Source: Acidimicrobiales bacterium
Lineage (GTDB): Bacteria; Actinomycetota; Acidimicrobiia; Acidimicrobiales; Ilumatobacteraceae
DNA length: 41,284 bases
Direction: 5' to 3'
Assembly (NCBI GenBank): GCA_025463415.1
Contig: JAOBWO010000472.1
Location: 1-41,284 of the forward strand
Part shown: one piece after another, positions 1-8,266 of the stretch
Position numbering within the stretch: the stretch's first letter is position 1
Layout of the letters: every line of letters begins with the position of its first letter
Program-made: the position numbers and the translations under genes
Notes under the pieces: generated by a model
The model's database searches: none
Told to the model about the DNA's origin: nothing
What the model saw: the letters and a program-made list of their open reading frames with translations, nothing else

Positions 1-2
1 CT

Positions 3-404
3 CCGGGCACCGTGAACAACTTCGTGTTCCTCGCCGCGCACCACTACTACGACGGCGTCATCTTCCACCGGATCATCAACGGCTTCATGTGCCAGGGTGG
101 CGACCCCACCGGAACCGGCACCGGCGGTCCCGGGTACAAGTTCGCCGACGAGCCGGTGAAGCAGCGCTACCAGCTCGGTTCGGTCGCGATGGCCAACGCC
201 GGCCCGAACACCAACGGCAGCCAGTTCTTCTTGATCAGTGGCCCCAGCGGTGTCGGCCTGCCCCCGCAGTACAACCACTTCGGTCAGATCGTGAAGGGTC
301 TCGACGTGCTCGAGACGATGCAGAACGTGAAGACGGCGCGGGGCGATCGTCCGGTCGACGACGTCGTCATCAACAGCGTCACCATCACTGTCGCCGACGA
401 CTGA
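3..404 (+). CDS. Peptidyl-prolyl cis-trans isomerase, cyclophilin type (5' partial)
   Basis: The frame is open from the window edge, so the true start lies upstream; the GTG at 12 in the ORF track is an internal Val. The visible 133 codons are the core of a cyclophilin fold: YYDGVIFHRIINGFMCQGGDP carries the active-site Phe-His-Arg and the Gln-Gly-Gly-Asp-Pro signature, followed by ANAGPNTNGSQFF and the late FGQIVKGLDVLETM strand. The family catalyses Xaa-Pro isomerisation during protein folding. Whether this one is cytoplasmic or exported cannot be told because the N-terminus is missing. It ends 17 bases before the YcaQ-like gene and may be co-transcribed with it. Family assignment is secure. 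Confidence 0.95.
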   Translation, partial: PGTVNNFVFLAAHHYYDGVIFHRIINGFMCQGGDPTGTGTGGPGYKFADEPVKQRYQLGSVAMANAGPNTNGSQFFLISGPSGVGLPPQYNHFGQIVKGLDVLETMQNVKTARGDRPVDDVVINSVTITVADD

Positions 405-421
405 TCCCGCGGCCCGCCGCT

Positions 422-1657
422 GTGGCCCGCCCCACCACGTCCAGCGCCGCGCCCGGCCGAACGAGAGCGGACATCTCCGCGTCCGAGGCGAGGCGGATGG
501 CGATCGCGGCGCAGGGTCTGGCCGATCCACGTCCGACCGGCAAGATCACCCAGCGCCACCTGCGCAAGGTGATCGAGCAGATCGGTCTCATCCAGATCGA
601 CTCGGTCAACGTGCTCGTGCGCAGCCAGGAACTGCCGCTGTTCGCGCGCTTGGGTCCACACCCGCGCACGCTCATCGACGAGGCCGCAGCCGCCGGCGCG
701 CTGTTCGAGTACTGGGTCCACGAGGCCAGTCACGTGCCCACCGATCACTACCACCTGTATCGCTGGAAGATGGACCGTGAGCACCGTTGGGGCGAGGTGC
801 AGCGGCTCAAGGATCGCCGCCCCGAGTTCCTCGACGCAGTGCTCGCCCGCGTCGACATCAACGGGCCGTCGGCGTCCGGCGAGTTCAACGCGCGGGTCGG
901 CCCGAAGGGCACATGGTGGGACTGGGACGACGCCAAGATCGCGCTCGAGCACCTGTTCTGGTCGGGCAAGCTGACCGCCCGCCGGCGTCCGAACGACTTC
1001 GCCCGTCTGTACGAGCTGACCGAGCGCTGGATCCCGCAGTCCGCGCTCGACCACCCGGTGCCCACCGAGCACGAGGCGCGCAAGGAGCTCCTCGTGCTGG
1101 CTGCGAAGCACCACGGCGTGGCGACGCTGGGGGATCTCGCCGACTACCACCGTCAGAAGCCCTTGGACGTCCGCCCGCTCGTGCAGGAGCTGGTCGAGGA
1201 TGGTCGACTGCTGCCGGTGACGGTCGAGGGTTGGGGCAAGCCCGCCTTCATCCATCCCGAGGCGCGACGTCCACGCCGCGTCTCCGCGCGGGCCCTGCTG
1301 AGCCCGTTCGATTCCCTCGTGTTCAACCGCGAGCGCACCGAGCGCGTCTTCGGCTTCCACTACCGGATCGAGATCTACGTGCCCCAACCGAAGCGGATCT
1401 ACGGCTACTACGTGTTGCCGTTCCTGCTCGGCGACGAGTTGGTCGGTCGCTTCGACCTCAAGTCGGATCGGCAGAGCAGCACGCTGCTCGTGCAGGGTGC
1501 GTACGCGGAACCCGGTGTTCCCGACGACGTGATCGTGCCCGAGCTGGTCGAGGAGCTTCGGCTGATGGCCTCGTGGCTCGGCCTGGAGCAGATCGTCGTC
1601 AAGCCCCGTGGCGATCTCGCCCCGGCCCTGGCCGATGCGATCGCCGTGTCCGCATGA
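422..1657 (+). CDS. YcaQ/AlkX-like winged-helix DNA glycosylase (HTH_42 family)
   Basis: About 411 residues with the layout of the AlkZ/YcaQ superfamily: an N-terminal SEARRMAIAAQGL helix, then IGLIQIDSVNVLVRSQ, and a conserved C-terminal half with LLSPFDSLVFNRERT and GRFDLKSDR. Family members unhook interstrand crosslinks and bulky alkyl adducts from DNA. The QID triplet matches the Q-hydrophobic-D active-site motif of the AlkX/YcaQ branch rather than the Q-hydrophobic-Q of AlkZ, as I recall the family. The ORF track opens at 89, inside the cyclophilin. I prefer the GTG at 422, which keeps the conserved first helix; ATG 497 would cut it. The stop overlaps the next start as ATGA, so it is probably translated together with the asparaginase. 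The function of the partnership is unknown. Confidence 0.88.
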   Translation: MARPTTSSAAPGRTRADISASEARRMAIAAQGLADPRPTGKITQRHLRKVIEQIGLIQIDSVNVLVRSQELPLFARLGPHPRTLIDEAAAAGALFEYWVHEASHVPTDHYHLYRWKMDREHRWGEVQRLKDRRPEFLDAVLARVDINGPSASGEFNARVGPKGTWWDWDDAKIALEHLFWSGKLTARRRPNDFARLYELTERWIPQSALDHPVPTEHEARKELLVLAAKHHGVATLGDLADYHRQKPLDVRPLVQELVEDGRLLPVTVEGWGKPAFIHPEARRPRRVSARALLSPFDSLVFNRERTERVFGFHYRIEIYVPQPKRIYGYYVLPFLLGDELVGRFDLKSDRQSSTLLVQGAYAEPGVPDDVIVPELVEELRLMASWLGLEQIVVKPRGDLAPALADAIAVSA

Positions 1658-2634
1658 GCATCTCTCGCGCCGATTCGTTCGTGCCATTGGCGGAGACGTC
1701 CCGCTCGGGCGTGCCCGAGTCGCTGCACTTCGGCGCGGTCGTCGCGCTGTCGGCCGACGGCACGGTGGCGTTCGGCGCCGGCGACCCTGGCCTGCTGATA
1801 TACCCCCGGTCGTCGAACAAGCCGATCCAGGCGTTGGGGATGCTGCGATGCGGCCTCGACCTCCCTCCCGACCTGCTGGCTCTGGTGTGCGCCAGCCACG
1901 ACGGGACGCCGAGGCACATCGACGGTGTGCGCCGGATCCTGGCCGTCGCATCGATCGACGAGGCCCAGCTCGACAACACCCCGGACCTCCCACTCGACGA
2001 GGCGTCTCGATCCGCGGTCCTCCGCGCCGGCGGCGGGCGTGCCTCCATCCTGCAGAACTGCAGCGGCAAGCACAGCGGCATGCTCGTCACCTGCGCGATC
2101 AACGGTTGGCCGCTCGACGGCTACCTCGATCGCGAGCACCCGTTGCAGCGCGCGATCAACACGGCGTTCCCGGAGGTGACCGAGGAGCCGATCGGCCACA
2201 TCGGCGTCGACGGCTGCGGCGCACCCGCACACGTGATGTCGCTCACCGGCTTGGCTCGGGCGTTCCGCAACATCGCGATCGCCTCGCAGGGCTCGGACGC
2301 GGCCCGCGTTGCCGCGGCGATGAGCACTCACGCTGATCTGGTCGGCGGCGCCGCACGTGATGTCACCCAGTTCATGCGCGGCGTGCCGGGCCTGGTCGCC
2401 AAGGACGGCGCCGAAGCGGTGTTCGCAGCAGCGCTGCCCGACGGTCGTGCGGTCGCGGTGAAGATCGCCGACGGCAACCACCGAGCCTGCGCACCCGTGG
2501 TGGTCGAGGCCCTGCGCCGGCTCGGCGTCGACGTCGGCGAGGTGAGCCAGGTCGTGCACGAGCCGATCCTCGGACATGGACACGAGGTCGGTGCCGTCAC
2601 GTTCCTCGCCGGCGCCCTCGACCAGACTGGCTGA
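1654..2634 (+). CDS. L-asparaginase II family (thermolabile, Rhizobium-type) amidohydrolase
   Basis: A 326-residue protein of the asparaginase II family, which is unrelated in sequence to the classical AnsA/AnsB enzymes and converts L-asparagine to aspartate and ammonia. Diagnostic segments are YPRSSNKPIQALGML, CASHDGTPRHIDGV, ILQNCSGKHSGML (the SGKHS motif) and IGVDGCGAPAHV. The start is ATG 1654, which overlaps the preceding TGA and gives the usual N-terminus (FVPLAETSRSGVPESLHFGAV). The longer ORF from 787 is only an open shadow of the glycosylase gene. No signal peptide is seen, so it should be cytoplasmic. The MBL hydrolase follows 2 bases after the stop, making a compact three-gene run. 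Confidence 0.92.
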   Translation: MSISRADSFVPLAETSRSGVPESLHFGAVVALSADGTVAFGAGDPGLLIYPRSSNKPIQALGMLRCGLDLPPDLLALVCASHDGTPRHIDGVRRILAVASIDEAQLDNTPDLPLDEASRSAVLRAGGGRASILQNCSGKHSGMLVTCAINGWPLDGYLDREHPLQRAINTAFPEVTEEPIGHIGVDGCGAPAHVMSLTGLARAFRNIAIASQGSDAARVAAAMSTHADLVGGAARDVTQFMRGVPGLVAKDGAEAVFAAALPDGRAVAVKIADGNHRACAPVVVEALRRLGVDVGEVSQVVHEPILGHGHEVGAVTFLAGALDQTG

Positions 2635-2636
2635 CC

Positions 2637-3563
2637 ATGGCCGCGCTCCATCCGATCCCGTTCGTGCCGCCACTCGACGACTTCGAGTACGGCGTCGTCG
2701 AGCAGGTCACGCCCCTCATCCGCCGGCTCATCGCCGACAACCCGACCAAGTACAGCTACCGCGGCACGGGCACCTACATCGTCGGCCACGGTGACGTCGT
2801 GGTGATCGATCCCGGCCCGACGCTCGACGCCCACCGCGACGCGCTCGCCGCCGAACTGCTGGGCGAGCGGGTGCGCGCAATCCTCGTCACCCACTGCCAT
2901 GCGGACCACTCGCCGCTCGCTGCATGGCTGAGCGCCGAGACCGGCGCACCCACTGTCGCGTTCGGCCCTCACGGGGCGGTCGATCTCGACGATGCCGACT
3001 CCGATGTGAAGGTCGAGGAATCGATCGACCTCGCGTTCGTTCCCGATGTCGTCGCAGCCGACGGCGATGTCGTCGCCGAGATCGGCGGTGCAGCGATGCG
3101 GGCGGTGCACACACCGGGGCACACCTCGAACCACCTGTGCTTCAGCCTGGAATCCGAGCGGGCGCTGTTCACCGGTGATCACGTGATGGGCTGGAGCACC
3201 ACGGTGGTGTCACCGCCCGACGGCGACATGCGCGCCTACGTCGACTCGCTGGCCAAGGTCGCCGGTCGTCACGACGCCACGCTCTGGCCGACCCACGGCA
3301 ACCCGGTCACCGACGTCGCTCCGTTCCTCGACGCGTACCTCGCCCACCGGCTCGAGCGCGAGCGCCAGGTGCTCACCGGAGTGCGCGCCGGGTCGACCAC
3401 GATCGAGGCAATGGTGGCGGTGATGTACGCCGATGTTCGCGAGGAGCTGCACAAGGCTGCCGGCCGCAGCGTCTTCGCGCACCTCGTCAAGCTGGTCGAC
3501 GACGGCGTCGTCAGCACCGATGGCAAGCCGCCAAACCTGAAGTCCGTCTTCCACGCGGTCTGA
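2637..3563 (+). CDS. MBL-fold metallo-hydrolase, LACTB2-like
   Basis: A 308-residue metallo-beta-lactamase-fold hydrolase. The zinc motif THCHADH sits at residues 85 to 91, a second ligand loop is HTPGHTSNHLCF, and the ALFTGDHVMG strand supplies the bridging Asp. The C-terminal 70 residues (GSTTIEAMVAVMY to HLVKLVDDGVV) look like the small winged helix found in LACTB2-type enzymes, some of which are endoribonucleases while many bacterial ones have unknown substrates. The start is ATG 2637, 2 bases after the asparaginase stop. The substrate cannot be assigned; hydrolysis of a thioester, phosphodiester or lactone are all possible for the fold. Confidence 0.9.
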   Translation: MAALHPIPFVPPLDDFEYGVVEQVTPLIRRLIADNPTKYSYRGTGTYIVGHGDVVVIDPGPTLDAHRDALAAELLGERVRAILVTHCHADHSPLAAWLSAETGAPTVAFGPHGAVDLDDADSDVKVEESIDLAFVPDVVAADGDVVAEIGGAAMRAVHTPGHTSNHLCFSLESERALFTGDHVMGWSTTVVSPPDGDMRAYVDSLAKVAGRHDATLWPTHGNPVTDVAPFLDAYLAHRLERERQVLTGVRAGSTTIEAMVAVMYADVREELHKAAGRSVFAHLVKLVDDGVVSTDGKPPNLKSVFHAV

Positions 3564-3721
3564 CCGGCTCAATCCGCGTGGCGTGGGGGCGGCCGACGAA
3601 TGCAAAGTTTGTGCCAAGAATCAGGGCCGAGCCGCCGCAGCTGGGCCCGATCTCGGCAGGGTGACGTTTAGTGCACCAAGCTCCCCGGGTAGCTGGAGGT
3701 GTGCGGAAAGGGGCGGATCCT

Positions 3722-4090
3722 GTGGACACCAAGCTCGGTCTCGGCGTCGTTGCCGACGTCAGCCTCAGCATCCAGATCATCCACGACCGCCGTGAGGCGC
3801 GCCTCGTGCCCATCGGTGAGCTGGACGTCCACTCCGCGAACACCTTCGCCGTTGCCGGTGACCTGGCACTCACCGAGCGGCCAGAGCACCTCCACGTCGA
3901 CCTCACCCAGGTGACGTTCATCGACTCCAGCGGCGTGCGCAGCCTCGAGGTGCTGGTCGCCCTCGCGGACGAGCGCGGCATTCCGTGCACCATCGCCGGA
4001 CGGCCCGGGCACGATGAAGAATCGGCTCTCGGGGACGCGATCGTTGTCTGGTCGGGGTCGACGACCCGACGGATCGAACGGCCCACGTGA
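3722..4090 (+). CDS. STAS-domain anti-sigma factor antagonist-like protein
   Basis: A single STAS domain of about 122 residues. The conserved loop FIDSSGVRSLEVL places the usually phosphorylated serine at residue 69 or 70, and IQIIHDRREARLVPIGELDVHSA is the first strand pair. In SpoIIAA-like systems the unphosphorylated form binds an anti-sigma kinase and frees a sigma factor. The ORF track begins at GTG 3671. I prefer GTG 3722 because GGAAAGGGG lies 8 bases upstream and no ribosome-binding site precedes 3671. No kinase or phosphatase partner is nearby, so its circuit is unknown. There is no reason to tie it to the ECF-type sigma modules at the right end of the window. Confidence 0.85.
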   Translation: MDTKLGLGVVADVSLSIQIIHDRREARLVPIGELDVHSANTFAVAGDLALTERPEHLHVDLTQVTFIDSSGVRSLEVLVALADERGIPCTIAGRPGHDEESALGDAIVVWSGSTTRRIERPT

Positions 4091-4098
4091 TCAGCGGA

Positions 4099-4257
4099 TC
4101 AGCAGCGGACTGAGGACTCGGCCCGGCACGCCGGGCAGAGCTCGTCGTCGTCGCAGCACAGCGACGGGGGATCGATGAGGGCGAGGTCGAGCGATCGCAG
4201 CACCAACGACGGACGCCACGCGTCGATCGCACGTCGCCAACCGGATCCGTTCCTCAT
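4099..4257 (-). CDS. Possible small Cys-rich protein
   Basis: A 52-residue reading frame on the minus strand, too short for a separate entry in the ORF track (visible as the tail of the 4099-4560 ORF). It starts at ATG 4257 and ends 8 bases from the convergent STAS stop. The C-terminus reads PSLCCDDDELCPACRAESS, an acidic Cys cluster with a CxxC pair that looks like a metal-binding tail rather than random shadow sequence. The ribosome-binding site is weak (GGGAATGG). It occupies the otherwise empty 260 bases before the propeller gene. I do not recognise it; it may not be real. Confidence 0.3.
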   Translation of the reverse strand: MRNGSGWRRAIDAWRPSLVLRSLDLALIDPPSLCCDDDELCPACRAESSVRC

Positions 4258-4334
4258 TCCGTCACCATTCCCACGACTCGCCGGGATCAGACGCCCACCG
4301 TTGGGCCGGTCGCGGTCGAGATCGACGGCCCCGA

Positions 4335-4349
4335 TGGTACCTTCGTCGG
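4335..4349 (+). promoter_or_regulatory. Possible extended -10 for leaderless transcript
   Basis: TGGTACCTT fits an extended -10 (TGnTAnnnT) and ends 6 bases before ATG 4350, so transcription would begin at or next to the start codon. No good -35 is visible. Confidence 0.35.
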
Positions 4350-6371
4350 ATGGGCGAGCCGACCCAGCCCGCCGACGACCCGGTCGAGCCACCCCCCGAC
4401 CTGCCCATCGCTGACGCGCCGACCGTTCACGAAGGCCCGCCCAGTGTGCGGGTCGTGGTCGAGCCCATCGTTGCCGCCCCGGCGCGTCCGCTGGCCAAGT
4501 TGGTGGTGCTCGCGGTGTTGCTGGCAATGCTGCTGGTGGCCAACGATCGGTCGTCCGCATCCCGTGAACGTTCGCTGCGCACCGCCGATCCGGCGCAGTA
4601 CGTCGAGCCCACGACCAGCACGATCGAGGCCCTGCAGCCGACGATCGTCAGCACGGTCGAGGTCCCCACCACCGCCGGCCCCCTGCCGACCCAGCCCACA
4701 GAAGCACCGCAGGCCGTGCACCCGGCGCCGACAGTTCCGGCCGCGACGACGCTCGACACGGCGCCGCCCCAGGCCACGGCAGACACCGCTACGGCTGCGG
4801 CGGTGCCACCGGGGGGAGACGGATCCGGAGGTTCCGGTTCCGGCGCTGACGCCGACGTCAGCCGAGTGATCCCCGATCCTGCACCGCCGACCGGCGCTGC
4901 GGTGGTGTCGCCGTGGGCGGACAAGACGCGCACCACGGCCGCCGGCTACGTAGCCACCGACGTCGGCTGTGCCGGCGGCACGTCGGCCGGCGCGCTCGAC
5001 GCGTTCTTCAAGGAGCGGATCGGACCGGTCATCGGGCACGACTACCAGCACGTCTACCCCCTCGGTGGAGACCGGTACCTCTGGCTGTTCCAGGACACCT
5101 TCGTCGACTACAGCGGCAAGGCGACGAACCTCTCCCAAGCGGTGTTCGACCACAACACGGCGATGATCCAGGAGGGCGCGTGCTTCACCCTGTACCACCG
5201 CGGGTCGATCTCCCAGCCGACGTCCTTCGAGCAGGGCAACGGCGAGAACTGGAAGTCGAAGTGGTTCTGGCCGATGGGCGGGCAGACGGTGGGTGGACGC
5301 ACGTACATCTACTGGGCGCAGATGTCGAAGGACGGTTACAACCCGACGGGCGCCAACGGTCTCGGCTGGCACCCGGCGCAGACGTGGCTCGCGGTGTACG
5401 ACGCCGACACCCTGCAGCGGCTGTCGTTCCAGCCCGCGGCGAACCCTGGCGTCTCCCCGATCTACGGCTACGCGGTGGCCAGTGACGGTGAGTACACGTA
5501 CCTCTTCGGCAACACCTTCGAGCAGAACCTGCAGCGCGAAGGTGGCTACTTCAACGGACCGCACAGCGGTACGAGGATGTGGCTGGCTCGCATCCCGCTC
5601 GGGCACTTCGAAGCTGCCCCGGAGTACCGCTCGGGCGATACGTGGACGAGCGACGAGAGCCAGGCGACGCCGATCGTCGAGCGGTACTGGGCGGAGAACC
5701 CGATGGAGCCCCGCTACATGAACGGGCAGTGGGTCGCGGCCACGAAGATCGACGGATACTGGGGTGATTCGTTGTCGATCGACGTCGCCAACGATCCGTG
5801 GGGACCGTGGACGACCGTCGACCGACGTGGCATCTCGCCGCGTGGCGGCGACCCGTTGATGAACACCTACAACGCCTACCTGATGCCGTGGTTGTCGGGC
5901 GGGTCGTTGGTGGTCAGCGTGTCCGAGAACGCGCGCAACATGCTGCGCGACGCGTGGCCACGTCCCTCGCGCTACCGGCTGATGTTCTTCGGCGAGGCGC
6001 TGGTGGCGCCGCCCCCGCGAGACGACACAACGACGACGAGCAGCGTCGACGACACCACCACGAGCGTGCTCGACACCACCACGTCCGTGGCGGAGACGAC
6101 CACCACCACGAGCGAGACCAGCACCACGGTGGTCGACACGACCTCGACCGTCGAGGTCACGGTGCCGCCCGAGACGACCACCACCAGCACCGTTCCGCCG
6201 TCGACGACGACCACCACCAGCAGCACCCCGCCACCGACCACGACGTCCACGACCGCACCACCCGCGCCGATCACGACGGTGCCCCCCTGCACGACCGATC
6301 CCTCGACCACGACCACGACGACCACGACGACCGTTCCGCCACCGACGGACTCGACCGACCCGCCGTGCTGA
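4350..6371 (+). CDS. Membrane-anchored propeller-like protein (DUF4185-like) with Thr-rich tail
   Basis: A 673-residue protein. Residues 1-49 are a Pro-rich cytoplasmic segment, 50-64 (KLVVLAVLLAMLLVA) a single membrane helix, about 70-200 a Pro/Thr/Ala linker, about 205-565 a compact domain, and 566-673 an extreme Thr tail. The domain has repeated Trp/Tyr-rich strands such as DRYLWLFQDTFVDYSG, GGRTYIYWAQMSKDGY and SDGEYTYLFGNTFEQ, which recall the DUF4185 / five-bladed propeller sugar-binding group; that match is by eye only. It would sit outside the cell, tethered by one helix, with the Thr tail possibly glycosylated or wall-associated. The start is ATG 4350 behind a leaderless-type -10. 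It may be a sugar-active or binding protein, but no catalytic residues can be named. Confidence 0.75.
   Translation: MGEPTQPADDPVEPPPDLPIADAPTVHEGPPSVRVVVEPIVAAPARPLAKLVVLAVLLAMLLVANDRSSASRERSLRTADPAQYVEPTTSTIEALQPTIVSTVEVPTTAGPLPTQPTEAPQAVHPAPTVPAATTLDTAPPQATADTATAAAVPPGGDGSGGSGSGADADVSRVIPDPAPPTGAAVVSPWADKTRTTAAGYVATDVGCAGGTSAGALDAFFKERIGPVIGHDYQHVYPLGGDRYLWLFQDTFVDYSGKATNLSQAVFDHNTAMIQEGACFTLYHRGSISQPTSFEQGNGENWKSKWFWPMGGQTVGGRTYIYWAQMSKDGYNPTGANGLGWHPAQTWLAVYDADTLQRLSFQPAANPGVSPIYGYAVASDGEYTYLFGNTFEQNLQREGGYFNGPHSGTRMWLARIPLGHFEAAPEYRSGDTWTSDESQATPIVERYWAENPMEPRYMNGQWVAATKIDGYWGDSLSIDVANDPWGPWTTVDRRGISPRGGDPLMNTYNAYLMPWLSGGSLVVSVSENARNMLRDAWPRPSRYRLMFFGEALVAPPPRDDTTTTSSVDDTTTSVLDTTTSVAETTTTTSETSTTVVDTTSTVEVTVPPETTTTSTVPPSTTTTTSSTPPPTTTSTTAPPAPITTVPPCTTDPSTTTTTTTTTVPPPTDSTDPPC
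6019..6362 (+). repeat. Low-complexity ACG/ACC codon tract
   Basis: Nearly continuous Thr codons (ACG, ACC, ACA) broken by Ser, Pro and Val codons encode the C-terminal tail of the propeller protein. The tract also opens a long Val-rich antisense frame (5972-6325), which is an artefact. Such tails recur in secreted proteins of this lineage, and the tract is prone to length variation and misassembly. Confidence 0.8.
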
Positions 6372-6384
6372 CGGGTGCGCTGAG

Positions 6385-6390
6385 TACATT
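6385..6390 (+). promoter_or_regulatory. Possible -10 (TACATT) for leaderless VOC/aminotransferase transcript
   Basis: TACATT lies 7 bases before ATG 6398, the spacing expected when transcription starts on the A of the start codon. The -35 region is not convincing. Confidence 0.35.
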
Positions 6391-6397
6391 CGCTCGG

Positions 6398-6850
6398 ATG
6401 AGCGCATCTGCCGGGGCCCAGACATCACACATCGGATTGTGCGTGACCGACCTCGAGCGGTCCTTGCGGTTCTACTGCGACGGGCTCGGCTTCGAGCGCG
6501 TCCTCGCGTACGTCCTCGACGACACGATGCTGCCGGCCCTCGGCCAGAGCCTGGAGGTGTCGTCACCGGTCTCGTTGACGTCGCAGTTCATCCAGCTCGA
6601 CGGGCTGAAGATCGAGCTGCTCGAGTACCGAATGCCGGCACCGAGTGGCACGCCGTCGACGAGCCGCGGCACGGTCGGTCTCACCCACCTGTCCTTCTAC
6701 GTCGACGACGTCGACGCCTCCGCTGCGCGGCTCGCCGAGCTCGGCGGCACGATCATCGAGTCGACTCGCGCGACGCTGGGCATCGAGATCGTCTTCCTCG
6801 CCGACCCCGATGGCGTGCGCGTTGAGCTGATGTCGCCGAAGCCGGCATGA
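6398..6850 (+). CDS. VOC-family (glyoxalase-like) metalloprotein
   Basis: A 150-residue vicinal-oxygen-chelate protein. The N-terminal half begins TSHIGLCVTDLERSLRFYCDGLGFE, with the typical His ligand, strand and helix; the second half has GLTHLSFYVDDVDASAARLAELGG and ends FLADPDGVRVELM, which carries the usual Glu ligand. The family includes glyoxalase I, dioxygenases and methylmalonyl-CoA epimerase, so the reaction is open. I chose ATG 6398 because the upstream open frame from 5798 only shadows the propeller gene, and a -10-like box sits 7 bases away. The stop overlaps the aminotransferase start as ATGA, so the two are co-translated. Confidence 0.88.
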   Translation: MSASAGAQTSHIGLCVTDLERSLRFYCDGLGFERVLAYVLDDTMLPALGQSLEVSSPVSLTSQFIQLDGLKIELLEYRMPAPSGTPSTSRGTVGLTHLSFYVDDVDASAARLAELGGTIIESTRATLGIEIVFLADPDGVRVELMSPKPA

Positions 6851-8217
6851 CCTCCACCACTCCCGGAGCGAGCGTGGCTCCCGCACCGCGAGCACATCTC
6901 GCGTCGGTGCCCGTGTACATCCCCGGTCGCAGCGCGGCCGAGGCGATGGCCGAGCACGGCATCAAGGAAGCCGTGAAGCTGGCGTCGAACGAGGTGCCGT
7001 TCGGACCGTTGCCCGGCGTGGCCGAAGCGCTCGCGAGTGCTGTGTCGGACACCGCACGCTACGCGGACCACGACAGCGATGTGCTCGCCGAGCGATACGC
7101 CGGCGAGCTGGGCCTGACCCGAGCCCACGTCGCGGTGGGGCCGGGATCGGTCGGTCTGCTGCAGCAGCTGACCCTCGCCTATGCGGGGCCGGACGACGAC
7201 GTCCTGTACCCGTGGCCGAGCTTCATCGCCTACCCGCAGTTCTCCGGCGTGGTCGCTGCCAACCGCGTGGTCGTGCCGTTGCGCCGGTGCTCGATCGACG
7301 TCGACGCCGTGCTCACCGCGATCACCCCGCAGACGCGGATCGTCTTCATCGCCAACCCGAACAACCCGATCTCGGGTGCGTTGCGCACCGACGACCTCCG
7401 CCGGCTGCTCGACGGCGCGCCGGCCGACTGCCTCGTGGTCATCGACGAGGCATACCGCGAGTTCGTCACCGGTGCGGATGTGGGCGATGCGCTCCAACAC
7501 CTTGCGGAGTTCCCGAACCTCGTCGTGCTGCGGACGCTGTCGAAGGCGTACGGCATGGCCGGCCTCCGCGTGGGGTTCCTCATCGCCGACCCGGTGGTGG
7601 TCGCCGCGGTCTACGCGACGATGATCCCGTTCGCGGTCAACGGTCCGGCGCAGGCGGCCGCGATGGTCGCGCTCGATCAACAGGCGGAGGTCCGTCGCCG
7701 TTGCGCGGTGATCATCGAGGAGCGCCAGCGCGGCGCACAGGAACTGCGCCGGCGCGGTCTCGGTGTGCCCGATTCGCAGGGCAACTTCTGGTGGCTGCCG
7801 GCGGGGGATCGCTCCACCGAGATCACGGTCGCGCTCGAGCAACGCGGCGTGGTGGTGCGCCCGTTCCCGACCGGCATTCGTGTCACGGTCGGCCTGCCGG
7901 CAGAGAACGCGGCGTTCCTGAGCGCGCTGGACGGGGTGCTGGCCGACGATCCCACCCGCACCGGGTCGTGGACGCTGCCCACAGGGGCGCGTGCGCAGCG
8001 AACGGCCGACCTGCTCGACCGGATCCGCCCGCGGTTGTCCCGGACCTCCGCCGACGCGCGTGCTGCCGATCGGGTCGCGGCCCGTCTGGCCGAGCTCGGT
8101 GACGACGACTGGGCGCTGCTCGAAGCGGGCGTGGGTCCGTTCGGCGATCTCGCTGAGACGGCCGAGTGGATGGCCTCGTCCGCCGGGGACCCGGGAGTGC
8201 ACGTCGGCGGCGAATAG
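6847..8217 (+). CDS. HisC-like class I/II PLP aminotransferase with C-terminal extension
   Basis: A 456-residue protein whose first 350 residues follow histidinol-phosphate/aromatic aminotransferases: KLASNEVPFGP, the NPNNPISG substrate loop, DEAYREF, and LSKAYGMAGLRVGF with the PLP lysine at about residue 233. The family transfers an amino group from glutamate to imidazole-acetol phosphate or aryl-pyruvates. The protein is some 90 residues longer than usual: after the closing TVGLPAENAAFLSALDGVL helix it adds an Arg- and Asp-rich tail (ADLLDRIRPRLSRT to EWMASSAG) that I do not recognise. No other histidine genes are near, so a role outside histidine synthesis is likely. The start overlaps the VOC stop. 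Confidence 0.88.
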   Translation: MTSTTPGASVAPAPRAHLASVPVYIPGRSAAEAMAEHGIKEAVKLASNEVPFGPLPGVAEALASAVSDTARYADHDSDVLAERYAGELGLTRAHVAVGPGSVGLLQQLTLAYAGPDDDVLYPWPSFIAYPQFSGVVAANRVVVPLRRCSIDVDAVLTAITPQTRIVFIANPNNPISGALRTDDLRRLLDGAPADCLVVIDEAYREFVTGADVGDALQHLAEFPNLVVLRTLSKAYGMAGLRVGFLIADPVVVAAVYATMIPFAVNGPAQAAAMVALDQQAEVRRRCAVIIEERQRGAQELRRRGLGVPDSQGNFWWLPAGDRSTEITVALEQRGVVVRPFPTGIRVTVGLPAENAAFLSALDGVLADDPTRTGSWTLPTGARAQRTADLLDRIRPRLSRTSADARAADRVAARLAELGDDDWALLEAGVGPFGDLAETAEWMASSAGDPGVHVGGE

Positions 8218-8266
8218 GCTGTGACTCGCACGGCCCGACAGTGTGGCCCGGAGCTTGGAGCGTGTC

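Noticed and set aside
284-1993. 569-codon minus-strand ORF
   Set aside because: Antisense shadow of the glycosylase and asparaginase genes; Arg/Gly/His-rich with no family motifs.
5972-6325. Val-rich minus-strand ORF
   Set aside because: Direct antisense of ACG/ACC Thr codons; an artefact of the repeat.
4287-6566. 759-codon minus-strand ORF
   Set aside because: Shadow of the propeller gene and its Thr tract; Arg/Gly-rich low complexity.
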